Assembly: GCF_026013365.1 (NCBI RefSeq)
Contig: NZ_JAPDOE010000001.1
Location: 1,550,001-1,614,000, forward strand
Direction: 5' to 3'
Length of the DNA stretch: 64,000 nt
DNA from: Paenibacillus sp. LS1
Lineage (GTDB): Bacteria; Bacillota; Bacilli; Paenibacillales; Paenibacillaceae
The first letter of the stretch is position 1, and the number at the start of each line of letters is the position of its first letter. This document shows positions 27,502 through 36,279 of the stretch, piece by piece. Below the pieces are notes generated by a model. The model had not been told where the DNA came from. It was given only the letters and a program-made list of their open reading frames with translations, and searched no databases. Made by a program: the position numbers and the translations under genes.

Positions 27502-29199
27502 TTATTTCTCTTCCAGATATGCACGAGTGAAGTCAATAGCTCCACTGAAATCAAGTTGTACGTCTTTCAGGTAAGGCTTAGTCAAAGATACGTTAGTGTA
27601 GTAATAGATTGGCATAACGCCCATTTCATCTTGAATCAGGATTTTCTCAGCGTCAGCAAATGCAGCCATACGTGCAGCTGGATCAGCAGATTTTACAGTG
27701 TCTTTAACATCTTTGTCATACTGTTCGTTGCTGAATTTGGAATCATTGTTTGTGTTTCCAGTAGTCCACATTTCCAAGAAGTTGTATGGATCGTTGTAGT
27801 CAGCAGACCAGCCTGCACGAGCTACTTGGAAGTTTTGGTTTTGACGGTTCTCAAGGAATACGCCCCACTCTTGGTTTTCTGTTTTCACATCAACACCAAG
27901 ATTTTGCTTCCACATGTCAGCAATCGCCAAAGCGATTTTCGCGTGACCATCACTAGTGTTGTAGATCAAAGTGACAGCTGGCAAAGTTGTGTAACCTTCT
28001 TCTTTCATACCTTCAGCAAGCAATGCTTTAGCTTCGTCCACATTTTCAGTGAAGTAATCGTCTTTGTGCTCATCACGGAATTCGCCGTTTTCACCACGGA
28101 TACCTGGAGGTACAAAACCGAATGCTGGAATTTGTCCACCTTGTGTTACTTTGTCAACAATCAGCTGACGCTGAATTGCCATTGCAAATGCTTTACGGAT
28201 TTTAACGTTGTTAAATGGTGCTTCGTTTACGTTGAACTGGTAGTAGTACGTACTTGCAATACCAGTAGCTTTGAACTCGTCCGGCAATTCCGCTTTTACA
28301 GAAGGAATTTGGTCGGAAGGAATTTCACCGTTAGGTGCACCAGTGTAGTCCAATTGTCCTGATTTGTAAGCTTGCAGTTCAGAAGCACTGCTGTTAGTCA
28401 GGGACATATCGATTTGAGACAATTTGATGTCGGCAGCCGCATGGTAGCCATCGTTTTTCTTCACAACAATTTTTTGACCTTTAGCGAATTGATCCAAAGT
28501 GAATGGTCCGTTAACGATCATGTTTTTGTAGTCTGTGAAGAACTTATCATTGGTGTCAGCAGATGCATGTACTGGGTAGTACGTGTAGAATGCTGTCAGA
28601 CCCAAGAAGTAAGGTGTTGGGTTTTCCAACGTTACTTCCAGCGTGTGCTCATCAGTAGCTTTAACGCCTACTTGTGAGAAATCTGTGATTTTAGTACCAG
28701 TGTATGTTTCGTCTTTGCTGAGGTTGTAACCTTCAGCGCCTTTGATGTAGTACAATTGGTATGCATATGGAGAAGCTGTTTCCGGTTTCAAAGCACGTTC
28801 CCAAGAACGAACAAAGTCTTCGGAAGTGATTGCATCACCGTTGCTCCATTTAGCTTCCGGGTTCAGGTTGAAAACATATTTCAAACCATCTTCGGAGATT
28901 GTCCAGTCTTTAGCTACACCTGCTTGTTCTTTACCATCAGCATCGATGCGTACAAGACCTTCATACAAGAATTTCAGAACTGTGTTGGTTTGGCTGTCTT
29001 TTGCTTGAGCCGGGTCCAACGTAGGAGGTTCAGCTGACAGGTTGATTTTCAGGATTTGATCTTTAGCAAGACCATTTCCTTCGTTTGCAGAACCAGTATC
29101 GGTGTTACCTGTGCCTTCGTTTTTCGATCCGCACGCTGCAAGTACGGTACCGAACGCCAAAATCAGCGTCAAAAGGACTAATAGACTTTTCCTTTTCAT
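27502..29199 (-). CDS. oppA: Oligopeptide-binding lipoprotein OppA
   Basis: Extracytoplasmic lipoprotein that captures peptides for the OppBC-DF transporter. The 565-aa product has a lipoprotein signal (MKRKSLLVLLTLILAFG) with lipobox VLAAC (Cys23), a Gly/Asn/Thr-rich linker, and an SBP family 5 fold: ILKINLSAEPPTLDPAQAKD near the start, LYEGLVRI, the signature WSNGDAITSEDFVRSWERALKP, and the C-terminal VARAGWSADYNDPYNFLEMW. AGGGGG precedes the ATG. It is the first gene of the operon, behind its own promoter and ahead of an attenuator. Confidence 0.96.
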   Translation of the reverse strand: MKRKSLLVLLTLILAFGTVLAACGSKNEGTGNTDTGSANEGNGLAKDQILKINLSAEPPTLDPAQAKDSQTNTVLKFLYEGLVRIDADGKEQAGVAKDWTISEDGLKYVFNLNPEAKWSNGDAITSEDFVRSWERALKPETASPYAYQLYYIKGAEGYNLSKDETYTGTKITDFSQVGVKATDEHTLEVTLENPTPYFLGLTAFYTYYPVHASADTNDKFFTDYKNMIVNGPFTLDQFAKGQKIVVKKNDGYHAAADIKLSQIDMSLTNSSASELQAYKSGQLDYTGAPNGEIPSDQIPSVKAELPDEFKATGIASTYYYQFNVNEAPFNNVKIRKAFAMAIQRQLIVDKVTQGGQIPAFGFVPPGIRGENGEFRDEHKDDYFTENVDEAKALLAEGMKEEGYTTLPAVTLIYNTSDGHAKIALAIADMWKQNLGVDVKTENQEWGVFLENRQNQNFQVARAGWSADYNDPYNFLEMWTTGNTNNDSKFSNEQYDKDVKDTVKSADPAARMAAFADAEKILIQDEMGVMPIYYYTNVSLTKPYLKDVQLDFSGAIDFTRAYLEEK

Positions 29200-29235
29200 C
29201 TAACACGTTCCCCCTAAATTGATATGGTTTATATG

Positions 29236-29262
29236 TTTATAGATTATACAACCACCGGTCAA
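29236..29262 (-). promoter_or_regulatory. Possible promoter of the opp operon
   Basis: On the minus strand TTGACC (29257-29262) precedes TATAAA (29236-29241) by 15 bases; a perfect TATAAT (29243-29248) overlaps but lacks a well-spaced -35. The -35 overlaps the T-run of the upstream terminator. Which -10 is used cannot be decided by eye. Confidence 0.4.
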
Positions 29263-29295
29263 AAAAATCTACATTACTTTTTCAGAAAGTAATGT
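29261..29295 (-). terminator. Terminator after the DUF3397 gene
   Basis: ACATTACTTT and its perfect complement with a 5-base loop are flanked by A/T runs on both sides, so the hairpin could work in either direction; it follows the minus-strand DUF3397 gene. Confidence 0.75.
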
Positions 29296-29352
29296 TTTTT
29301 TCAGTTTTCGACAAAATCGACACATTTTTTAGCCCTTTTGCGTTATGTATCC

Positions 29353-29727
29353 TCACATCTGTTGCATGAAGTATCTAATTAATCCAAATAAAGTAAACAA
29401 AACATACCCGAAACTCATGATGATGAAGGCCATGCGCCATACGGCCCGGAACATTCTACCCCCATCGACCTTCCCCTTTAGTCGATTTTGCGCACCCCCG
29501 ATGAATCCAAGTGCTAGTAGTATGAGTAATAATGTCAGATAAAAACCAAAATTCGAGTCAAATGTTAAGTTGAATAACGCCGAAACTGAAAATACAAGAA
29601 AAAAAGTGGTTACATCCATTGCTGTCCGCAATGCTGTGCGTTTGTCTTTTTTCCATACGTACATGCCCCAATATACAAGAAAGAACGGAAAAAAAGGTAG
29701 TATGCTCAACACAATAAAAAGTCCCAT
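29353..29727 (-). CDS. DUF3397 family membrane protein
   Basis: The 124-aa product has four predicted membrane spans and the look of the DUF3397 family (MDVTTFFLVFSVSAL, FIGGAQNRLKGKVD, FRAVWRMAFIIMSFGYV), small membrane proteins of unknown function found beside panE and bshC in Bacillales. AAGGAG precedes the ATG at 29727, which shares one base with the panE stop (TAATG), indicating a coupled pair. Confidence 0.8.
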   Translation of the reverse strand: MGLFIVLSILPFFPFFLVYWGMYVWKKDKRTALRTAMDVTTFFLVFSVSALFNLTFDSNFGFYLTLLLILLALGFIGGAQNRLKGKVDGGRMFRAVWRMAFIIMSFGYVLFTLFGLIRYFMQQM

Positions 29728-30686
29728 TAACTCACTCCTTCCGGTTGCATTCCTTCAATCAGATGAAGCAGTATTTCATGTGTAGGTGCAGCAAGGCCTG
29801 ATTTTTGTGCCATCCTTACAATATGTCCGTTAATTGATCCGATTTCTGTACCACGCCCTTGGAGCACATCTGCAAGCATAGAGGAGGTATTCGAAGCTGT
29901 GGAATGACAAACCGATATCAGTTGTTCCCACATATCCTGATCTAGCTGTATTCCATTGGCTGAGTAGATTTCCCATGTTTCATCATATAACTGGCGCATA
30001 AACCGTTTGCGTTCTTCTTTAATGATTAATTCACCGTTAGGAACCCGCCATATTGCCGTAAGCGGGTTAATAACTGCGTTGATCAATAGTTTCCTGTATA
30101 TCAGCTTATCGATTTCATTCGACACTGTACAGTCAAATCCTGCCTGCTGCAGGAGTCTCGATAGAGTAAATGTTCTTTTATCCTCAATAGAGACAGAAGT
30201 TTCTATATGTATATTACGCCTTCCCACTCTGGTTTCACCTATACCCGCACGAGTGACTTGATACTGGGCACGCTTCGCGCCTTCTGTTGTAATCACGGGA
30301 CATATAAGTGAATGCGGCAATGCAGCTTCTAGTTTCTCCAGATGACCCATCCCATTTTGAAAACACGCGATATTCAACACATGATCTTTCAATATGCCAA
30401 TCTCATGAATAGAATCGTCAATGCTTGTCTGCTTAACCATTAGCAGTAACCATTCTCCAGGCGTGTGCTCCCATGTGTCCGACAGCTCGCTTAGCGATTT
30501 TGCCTGGATCTGATCCGGTTGAATATGTATCTTCCCGTCTCGTTCCACGATAGTTACTCCATCACGGCTTAGTAGGTCTGCTTGAGCGGATGTTCTGGTC
30601 CAAAATCGAACCTGGTTACCTGCCGCCAGTAGTTTTCCGCCATACAAAAGCCCCAGCGACCCCGCTCCTACGATGTCAATGATCAT
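29727..30686 (-). CDS. panE: 2-dehydropantoate 2-reductase
   Basis: NADPH-dependent enzyme that reduces ketopantoate to pantoate in the pantothenate/CoA pathway. The 319-aa product has the Rossmann motif GAGSLG (7-12), and the catalytic Lys region NEIDKLIYRKLLINAVINPL followed by the helical C-terminal domain typical of ApbA/PanE. The family includes paralogues of unclear substrate, but position next to bshC and the YlbO-like gene matches B. subtilis ylbQ (panE). AGAGGGG precedes the ATG. Confidence 0.88.
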   Translation of the reverse strand: MIIDIVGAGSLGLLYGGKLLAAGNQVRFWTRTSAQADLLSRDGVTIVERDGKIHIQPDQIQAKSLSELSDTWEHTPGEWLLLMVKQTSIDDSIHEIGILKDHVLNIACFQNGMGHLEKLEAALPHSLICPVITTEGAKRAQYQVTRAGIGETRVGRRNIHIETSVSIEDKRTFTLSRLLQQAGFDCTVSNEIDKLIYRKLLINAVINPLTAIWRVPNGELIIKEERKRFMRQLYDETWEIYSANGIQLDQDMWEQLISVCHSTASNTSSMLADVLQGRGTEIGSINGHIVRMAQKSGLAAPTHEILLHLIEGMQPEGVS

Positions 30687-30750
30687 ATGATGCCCCTCTC
30701 CGCTTCAGTAGTTGCTCTTACCTTATCTATAATAGAACAAAAACACCAAA

Positions 30751-30797
30751 CAAAAAACCCGTCATACCTGCCGTTATGTAACGGAGGTGTGGCGGGC
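30751..30797 (-). terminator. Terminator after the RsfA-family gene
   Basis: On the minus strand a GC-rich hairpin (CCCGCC-ACACC-CCGTT, 4-base loop, AACGG-GGT-GACGGG, with small bulges) is followed by TTTTTTG. It separates the regulator gene from panE. Confidence 0.75.
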
Positions 30798-30834
30798 TCA
30801 TATCTGTCTTTCGCAAATCTAACGCCTGTTCTCA

Positions 30835-31485
30835 CTATTCAATTCGTTCCAGGTTCCCGTTGGCATCCATCTTGAAACGTGTCTTAAGTTCCTCTTCTTC
30901 TTCGGACAAAAATGCGAGTCTGCGAGCCCGATCCATAATCTGAATCAAAGCTTTGTAATCGTCATTCACCACACGGTAATCCGTTTGTACTTCGTTCACT
31001 TCCTTGGAGAGACGGTCATTCTCGCAACGCAGTTCAAGCAATTCGTCTTCTTTCTCCCGAAGCTCCTTCTCGAGCATCTTGAGCTGACGACTGCTCTCCT
31101 GCACTGTTCCTTTCCATTGTCGCAGGAAGCGGATTACTGCATCCATTGATAATGAATCGTCCGAGATCCCATCTGATTTGTACAGATGTTCTTCGGTATC
31201 CAGTGTAGACAGAGCTGCAACCTGCGGTCCCAGCATAGCCGGCTGCTTTCTGAGATAACTACGTTTTTGCCGTTGTGCCTTGGCGTTACTGATGGCAGAC
31301 TCATACTTTTTACGTACACAGCTGTTCCAGCGAAAACCGCATGCGGCAGAAGTTCTGCCTATTTTTTCGCCTACCTCTTCAAAAGCGGCCAGTTGTGTAC
31401 TGCCTTCCCGAATATGACGCAAAGTAACCTCAGCCAATATCAAATCGTCCTCTGTACTCCAAGCATCCTGTCTCACTGCAGTCAT
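30835..31485 (-). CDS. RsfA-family sporulation regulator (YlbO-like)
   Basis: Likely DNA-binding regulator of the prespore RsfA family. The 216-aa product has an N-terminal Myb/SANT-like domain (residues about 1-65; RQDAWSTEDDLILAEVTLRH, RTSAACGFRWNSCVRKKY) and a C-terminal coiled coil rich in Glu/Leu (about 140-190). B. subtilis has two members, RsfA and YlbO; YlbO lies two genes from panE, so this gene is probably the YlbO counterpart. The ATG at 31485 follows AGGAGGG; the upstream codons MLLGGYYS overlap the ribosome site. Its 31486-31800 upstream spacer shows only the DUF2626 promoter. Confidence 0.88.
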   Translation of the reverse strand: MTAVRQDAWSTEDDLILAEVTLRHIREGSTQLAAFEEVGEKIGRTSAACGFRWNSCVRKKYESAISNAKAQRQKRSYLRKQPAMLGPQVAALSTLDTEEHLYKSDGISDDSLSMDAVIRFLRQWKGTVQESSRQLKMLEKELREKEDELLELRCENDRLSKEVNEVQTDYRVVNDDYKALIQIMDRARRLAFLSEEEEELKTRFKMDANGNLERIE

Positions 31486-31725
31486 GCTATAATACCCTCC
31501 TAACAACATCCTAAAATAACCGTCCGCATTACCGGAAGCCCGGTATGTGAATTAGGTATAAAAGCTGCTTCATTCATTCTTATGCCTCTCATAGAGTTCA
31601 TAGAATTGATTTCATACTAAAATGTATTTCCACATTTAGGCTTGCTCATACGTAGCATATGTAAAACTAACACCGCTGTACTTGTATGGAGACAAAAAAA
31701 GAATTCGCTTTCATATCCAATTTTG

Positions 31726-31754
31726 TTTACACGTTTTTCCTTTCCCGGTATAAT
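31726..31754 (+). promoter_or_regulatory. Sigma-A promoter of the DUF2626 gene
   Basis: TTTACA, a 17-base spacer and a perfect TATAAT lie 47 bases before the GTG start. Confidence 0.75.
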
Positions 31755-31800
31755 GTTGTGTAGACAATCTATGATCGCACTTAGGAGAGGAGGATTTACC

Positions 31801-32037
31801 GTGGCACGCATGTTTCGGGTACTCGGGTTCTTCACGCTTGCGATTGGCCTGATGGCTTTTGCGGGAGATCTGGTCGAAATGGCTTTGCTTTTTTTCCTGC
31901 AGACTGCGTTTTTTGTCATTTTGGGATACTTGAAATTTACTGAACGAACGTACATATTGCTCTTCTGGGGTTATATGATCGTGACATTTTCGGGGTTCAG
32001 CTACTGGACCGTATTCCAAATGGGGTTGCCGCTCTAA
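31801..32037 (+). CDS. DUF2626 family membrane protein (YqgY-like)
   Basis: The 78-aa product (ARMFRVLGFFTLAIGLMAF, QTAFFVILGYLKFTERTYI, FSGFSYWTVFQMGLPL) has three predicted membrane spans and the length and motifs of DUF2626, a family of unknown function present in spore-forming Bacilli. The GTG at 31801 is preceded by AGGAGAGGAGG. It is one of few plus-strand genes and stands alone behind its own promoter. Confidence 0.85.
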   Translation: MARMFRVLGFFTLAIGLMAFAGDLVEMALLFFLQTAFFVILGYLKFTERTYILLFWGYMIVTFSGFSYWTVFQMGLPL

Positions 32038-32043
32038 TCCACC

Positions 32044-32087
32044 TGCAGCATCAAAGTGATCCGGCATCAGTCGGGTTGCTTTTTTGT
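32044..32087 (+). terminator. Weak terminator after the DUF2626 gene
   Basis: GCAGC pairs imperfectly with GTTGC around a CCG/CGG inner stem, followed by TTTTTTG, just after the stop codon. Confidence 0.45.
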
Positions 32088-32220
32088 TATGTTCAGATTG
32101 AATGATGGTTCGTGGTGTTATGTAACCACTAAGGATATTTCACGTATTTGTTTCATATATTGTCTGGAAGACAACAAGCCTGTACTATTGTCATTTAAGA
32201 AGTAGAAAGGAGAATGATCG

Positions 32221-33300
32221 GTGAAACGTCAATACGGCATTGCCGCTTTTATATTATGCATCATTGTATTCCTACAGCCACCCTCAGCCCATGCCTATGG
32301 AGAGTCTTCGCCCGAAGATACACGTGAAATATTGCAAAAAAGTCTATCCATCGTCGAAATCGATCATGAAATCGAACGCATCGCAGAAAGGCAGAAGCAG
32401 CTAGCTCAACAATACGAGACATTATCCGTCCAGCTTCAGGAACAAGAACAACAGATACATATTCAGCAAGATCGAGCTGGGGCTGTGGTAAGGTCCTACT
32501 ACACCGGGGAACGTGACAGTCTTCTCATGACGGTCCTGGGAGCCCGGTCATTCAAAGACTTGTTCGTCCTGTATGATTATTACCAGATTATAATCGGACG
32601 GGATCAGGCTGTGCTGGACAAGTATCAAGACCGTTATCGCGACCTGCAACAGACTTCGACTCAGATTCGTCAGACTACAGCAGAATTATCTGAAATGAAG
32701 ACTAATCTTCAAAACCAGCGAGAGCGTGTTGTCGCCTTGCAAAAAGAAGTGGATGCCCAAATAGCCACCAGCGGAGATGCGGCGGCGATTCAAAAACTGA
32801 TGGATGAACTGACTCTCTATTGGGAGAACATCGGCATTTATGAGGTGAAACGATATTTTAAAGCTTTGGCATCTGCCATGCAGAACCTGCCCGACTTTAT
32901 TCAAGAGCAAAACGGCGGTATATCCACCACCGGAACAACGTATACGATTCGAATTGGGCAGGATGAGCTGAATGCTTTTCTACGTTCCCAAAATTCCATT
33001 TTTGAAGACTTTGCCTTTAAGTTCAATCAGGATAAGATTACTGCTTCCGGTCAGCGGGATCAGTTGCAATTAAGCATTGAAGGACATTATACGGTAGAAA
33101 ATGAACCTCAAAACTCCATTCGTTTTCATGTGGACAAACTTGTTTTCAATCAGCTTGAATTACCAGACACCACCCGCCGAATGCTGGAAAGAGAATTTGA
33201 CCTTGGATTCTATCCACAGAAAATTCTGTCCTTCGTCAAAGCCACCGATGTTTCAACAAGTGAGGGTGTATTGGAAGTAAAACTGGCTATATCTTTTTAA
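32221..33300 (+). CDS. Secreted coiled-coil protein, PcsB/CwlO-like N-domain
   Basis: Function unknown. The 359-aa product has a signal peptide (about 1-25, ending AHA), then a long coiled coil (about 40-180) interrupted by RSYYTGERDSLLMTVLGARSFKDLF (given as residues about 97-121), which resembles the hinge of the PcsB/CwlO/EnvC coiled-coil domain. Instead of an NlpC/P60 or M23 hydrolase, the C-terminal half (about 200-359) is a beta-rich domain I do not recognise, with TYTIRIGQDELNAFL and a repeat of strands. No catalytic Cys/His signature is seen. The GTG start follows AAAGGAG. A regulator or binder of cell-wall hydrolases is possible, but this is inference. It converges on the next gene with only 2 bases between stops. 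Confidence 0.8.
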   Translation: MKRQYGIAAFILCIIVFLQPPSAHAYGESSPEDTREILQKSLSIVEIDHEIERIAERQKQLAQQYETLSVQLQEQEQQIHIQQDRAGAVVRSYYTGERDSLLMTVLGARSFKDLFVLYDYYQIIIGRDQAVLDKYQDRYRDLQQTSTQIRQTTAELSEMKTNLQNQRERVVALQKEVDAQIATSGDAAAIQKLMDELTLYWENIGIYEVKRYFKALASAMQNLPDFIQEQNGGISTTGTTYTIRIGQDELNAFLRSQNSIFEDFAFKFNQDKITASGQRDQLQLSIEGHYTVENEPQNSIRFHVDKLVFNQLELPDTTRRMLEREFDLGFYPQKILSFVKATDVSTSEGVLEVKLAISF

Positions 33301-33302
33301 AG

Positions 33303-34571
33303 TTAATTTGTCGATCTAATACTATCTACGTATTGATTGGCCGTGATTTCTCCCTTTAAGAATTGCTGCACTTTTTTATGAAAATGGGTTATCACAGCGT
33401 GCCTTTCGGCCGGTGCAGTCGGGACATCTTCGGTTGAAAACCAGGATTGTCCCTTCGTCATGTCATAACGTTCAGCGAGCTTCTCAGATTCCATATCCAA
33501 TTCCTTTTGCTTTGCGGGCAACTGATTAGACTGTTGGTACCATTTCAACTGTGTCGTAGCGGACGTCATGCCTTCAATCCATCTGCTTGCTTCCTCTGCC
33601 TCAACAGATCCTGCAGTAATCACAAGACTTCTGGACATTACAGATTCCAAGGTTTCCAAAGAAAGTCGCTCTAATGAATCGTTATCAACTGTACTCGCTT
33701 GTTCTGCACTTAATAATTGCGATAACGATGATACAACCATTGGTGTTCCGTTATCGTCAGCCGTTGGAGAGAACATCGAACTGGTAGACTGAGCTATAAT
33801 ATAAGGTTGGATCTGATTCATCAATTGAATTCCCTGCTGGAGATCCCCCGTTTGCGAATCTATTTGCGTACGATTAACTTGATCCGGTGCCATCCTCGGT
33901 TCCAAATGATTCAACCACGCACTCGTCCCGTACATATCATTGATGTTCATTGTAATTAAAGGGATGCCTTCAGCAATGGCATGATGAGTAAGTTTGACCC
34001 ACTGATCTTTATTGTGAGGTAACGACTCCATATCAGCTCTCTTCAAAAATGAAGATTGTGCAGCCAGAATGTACGGATCAAAATCAAAAGGCATCCCCCA
34101 TTGATAACCATTCCACTCTGTCATTCCCCTTAGCCCAACTACCGTATCTCCAAGCGACTTCGATAATGTTGTTCCGTTTAACGGATACAGGTACCCTTTT
34201 TGCGCATAGTACTGCACTTCCTCACTATCAAGCAGAACCACATCTCCGTTCTCCCCTAGTGAAAACTCAAGATCCAAAATACGCTTATATGTATCCGGCT
34301 TCTCATTCCGAAGATTAATCTCTACTAATTGTGAAGCAGCAACTTCTTTGGCTATCTTTTGAAAGGCTTGAAACTCTTCATCCGACATGGCGACTACAAT
34401 CTCCAGCGGGGCTTGAGCATCCTCATTACGGGAAGAAGAACCCGGGAAGGTATCCTTTTCCTGGTCACGTTCCTGATTGAGCTGCGAACCTCTGAAGTCA
34501 AAACTCGGAGACAGGATCGTTAACGAAAGCAGCAATACCGCAAATAAAACAACCTGATGTCTACGCTTCAT
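33303..34571 (-). CDS. Orphan extracellular solute-binding protein
   Basis: The 422-aa product resembles family 1 (sugar-type) ABC solute-binding proteins: LEIVVAMSDEEFQAFQKIAKE, DVVLLDSEEVQYYAQKGYLYPL, WNGYQWGMPFDFDPYILAAQ, and a C-terminal QQFLKGEITANQYVDSI helix. It has an N-terminal hydrophobic segment (about 8-24) but no lipobox cysteine, unlike typical Firmicute binding proteins, so it may stay as a signal-anchored protein or be released. No permease or ATPase genes adjoin. A role as a sensor or accessory protein is possible. GGAGGGGAG precedes the ATG. Confidence 0.78.
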   Translation of the reverse strand: MKRRHQVVLFAVLLLSLTILSPSFDFRGSQLNQERDQEKDTFPGSSSRNEDAQAPLEIVVAMSDEEFQAFQKIAKEVAASQLVEINLRNEKPDTYKRILDLEFSLGENGDVVLLDSEEVQYYAQKGYLYPLNGTTLSKSLGDTVVGLRGMTEWNGYQWGMPFDFDPYILAAQSSFLKRADMESLPHNKDQWVKLTHHAIAEGIPLITMNINDMYGTSAWLNHLEPRMAPDQVNRTQIDSQTGDLQQGIQLMNQIQPYIIAQSTSSMFSPTADDNGTPMVVSSLSQLLSAEQASTVDNDSLERLSLETLESVMSRSLVITAGSVEAEEASRWIEGMTSATTQLKWYQQSNQLPAKQKELDMESEKLAERYDMTKGQSWFSTEDVPTAPAERHAVITHFHKKVQQFLKGEITANQYVDSIRSTN

Positions 34572-34724
34572 TAACTCCCCTCCTTGTTCACCTAGTTTTT
34601 TCCTGCAACAATTATTGTAACAAATAAATAGTACTCTTGTCCTACCCTGCCGAAAAACACTTTTTCGGATTTTTGCATAATAAGAGCATATCGAGTTCTG
34701 TGCAATAACGCTTTCTTATTTTTT

Positions 34725-34751
34725 CAGCAAAAAACCGGCTCCAAGAGCCGG
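34725..34751 (-). terminator. Terminator after the PhoH-like gene
   Basis: CCGGCTC, CAA loop, GAGCCGG, then TTTTTTG on the minus strand, 42 bases after the stop codon. Confidence 0.85.
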
Positions 34752-34792
34752 CTTCAAGAACAACATTTTCCGGGAAATAAATCCCCTGAATT

Positions 34793-36127
34793 TTACAGTA
34801 GATCAGCTGCAAGCTGTGCCAGCTTGGAGCGTTCTCCTTTTTCGAGCATGATGTGTCCGCTAATCCCCTCTTGCTTAAACCGTTCCACGATATACGTTAG
34901 GCCGTTACTGGCGGAATCGAGATACGGATGGTCTATCTGCTCAGGGTCTCCCATTAAAATAATTTTACTGCCTTCACCGACCCTTGATACAATTGTCTTC
35001 ACTTCATGTCGAGACAGGTTCTGAGCTTCATCAATAATGATAAACTGTCCAGGTATCGATCTTCCTCGAATATATGTTAAAGCCTCCACCTGAATACTGC
35101 CAAGCCCCATTAGAATTTTATCGATATCTCCGGCTTTTTTGGTGTCAAACAAGAATTCCAGATTATCATAAATCGGTTGCATCCATGGACGAAGTTTTTC
35201 TTCCTTCTCACCAGGCAAGTAACCGATATCTTTCCCCATCGGAACGACAGGACGAGCAATCAACAGTTTTTTGTATTTATGATCATCCTCTACCTTGAGC
35301 AGACCTGCTGCAAGTGCGAGCAAGGTTTTTCCTGTTCCAGCTTTACCAGTGATGGTTACCAGCGGGATGTCATCATTTAAAAGCAATTCCAGTGCCATGC
35401 GTTGTTGCGCGTTACGTGCGCTAATGCCCCAGACATTATCATTACTGAGGAAAAGCGGCTCCAGCTTCGTCCCCTCTGTATTCACTTTAAGCAAAGCCGA
35501 TTTATTGGTTCCCATCTCATCCTTAAGAATGACGAATTCATTCGGATACAATGAATAAGACAACTGTAACGGTTTGATCGGTAAAAAACGATATGTGTAA
35601 AACTCATCAATCACAGACGGGTGAACTTTTAGGGCCGTATAACCTGGATATAACTCACTGAGTCCTGCCGTCCGATCTGATAAGTAATCCTGTGTGAACA
35701 GACCAAGTACATCCGCTTTGATACGCACAAGTACATCTTTACTGACAAGCACGACCTGACGTTCGACTACTTCCTTTTCATTCTCCTCAATCTGATAATT
35801 CAGTGCGACAGCCAAAATGCGATTATCATTGGACACTTCACCAAACATTTCCTGAACTTTTACGAAACTCCGATGATTCAGCTCTACTTTCAGATTACCT
35901 CCATTAGCCAAAGGTACCCCACTGTGCAGGTGACCCAGCTCACGTAATCCATCCAACAGTCTGGATACATTGCGGGCATTACGCCCAATTTCATCGGCAT
36001 TTCTTTTTTTGGAGTCGATTTCCTCCAGTACAACCGCGGGAATGATTACCTCATGTTCCTCAAAGGCAAATATGGCATTGGGGTCATGCAGAAGCACGTT
36101 AGTATCCAATACAAAAATCTTTTTCAT
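34793..36127 (-). CDS. PIN-PhoH protein (YlaK/PhoH2-like)
   Basis: Putative RNA helicase-nuclease. The 444-aa product has an N-terminal PIN domain (about 1-140) with acidic residues in FVLDTNVLLHDP, EEIDSKK, and SNDNRILAVA, and a C-terminal PhoH ATPase (about 235-444) with Walker A TGKAGTGKT, RPVVPMGKDIGYLPG, and Walker B FIIIDEAQN. This PIN-PhoH fusion is the PhoH2 type; B. subtilis YlaK is the likely counterpart, in the same neighbourhood of ylaJ, ylaL and typA. GGAGGGGATTG precedes the ATG. It is divergent from the YlaJ-like gene. Confidence 0.92.
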   Translation of the reverse strand: MKKIFVLDTNVLLHDPNAIFAFEEHEVIIPAVVLEEIDSKKRNADEIGRNARNVSRLLDGLRELGHLHSGVPLANGGNLKVELNHRSFVKVQEMFGEVSNDNRILAVALNYQIEENEKEVVERQVVLVSKDVLVRIKADVLGLFTQDYLSDRTAGLSELYPGYTALKVHPSVIDEFYTYRFLPIKPLQLSYSLYPNEFVILKDEMGTNKSALLKVNTEGTKLEPLFLSNDNVWGISARNAQQRMALELLLNDDIPLVTITGKAGTGKTLLALAAGLLKVEDDHKYKKLLIARPVVPMGKDIGYLPGEKEEKLRPWMQPIYDNLEFLFDTKKAGDIDKILMGLGSIQVEALTYIRGRSIPGQFIIIDEAQNLSRHEVKTIVSRVGEGSKIILMGDPEQIDHPYLDSASNGLTYIVERFKQEGISGHIMLEKGERSKLAQLAADLL

Positions 36128-36279
36128 TCAATCCCCTCCAAAGCGGCGTCGTTAAAGGCATGGATAGTGTGATCTTTCAGCAGCGGCATGGACAATCATG
36201 ATCCCATACATAAATGTATTCGACTAGGGCAAAATAATTGTCAACCATTCTGAAAAACTCCAAGAAAGGATGAACATTT

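Noticed and set aside
31617..31955. Minus-strand 112-codon open frame
   Set aside because: It overlaps the DUF2626 gene and its strong promoter, and has no similarity or ribosome site.
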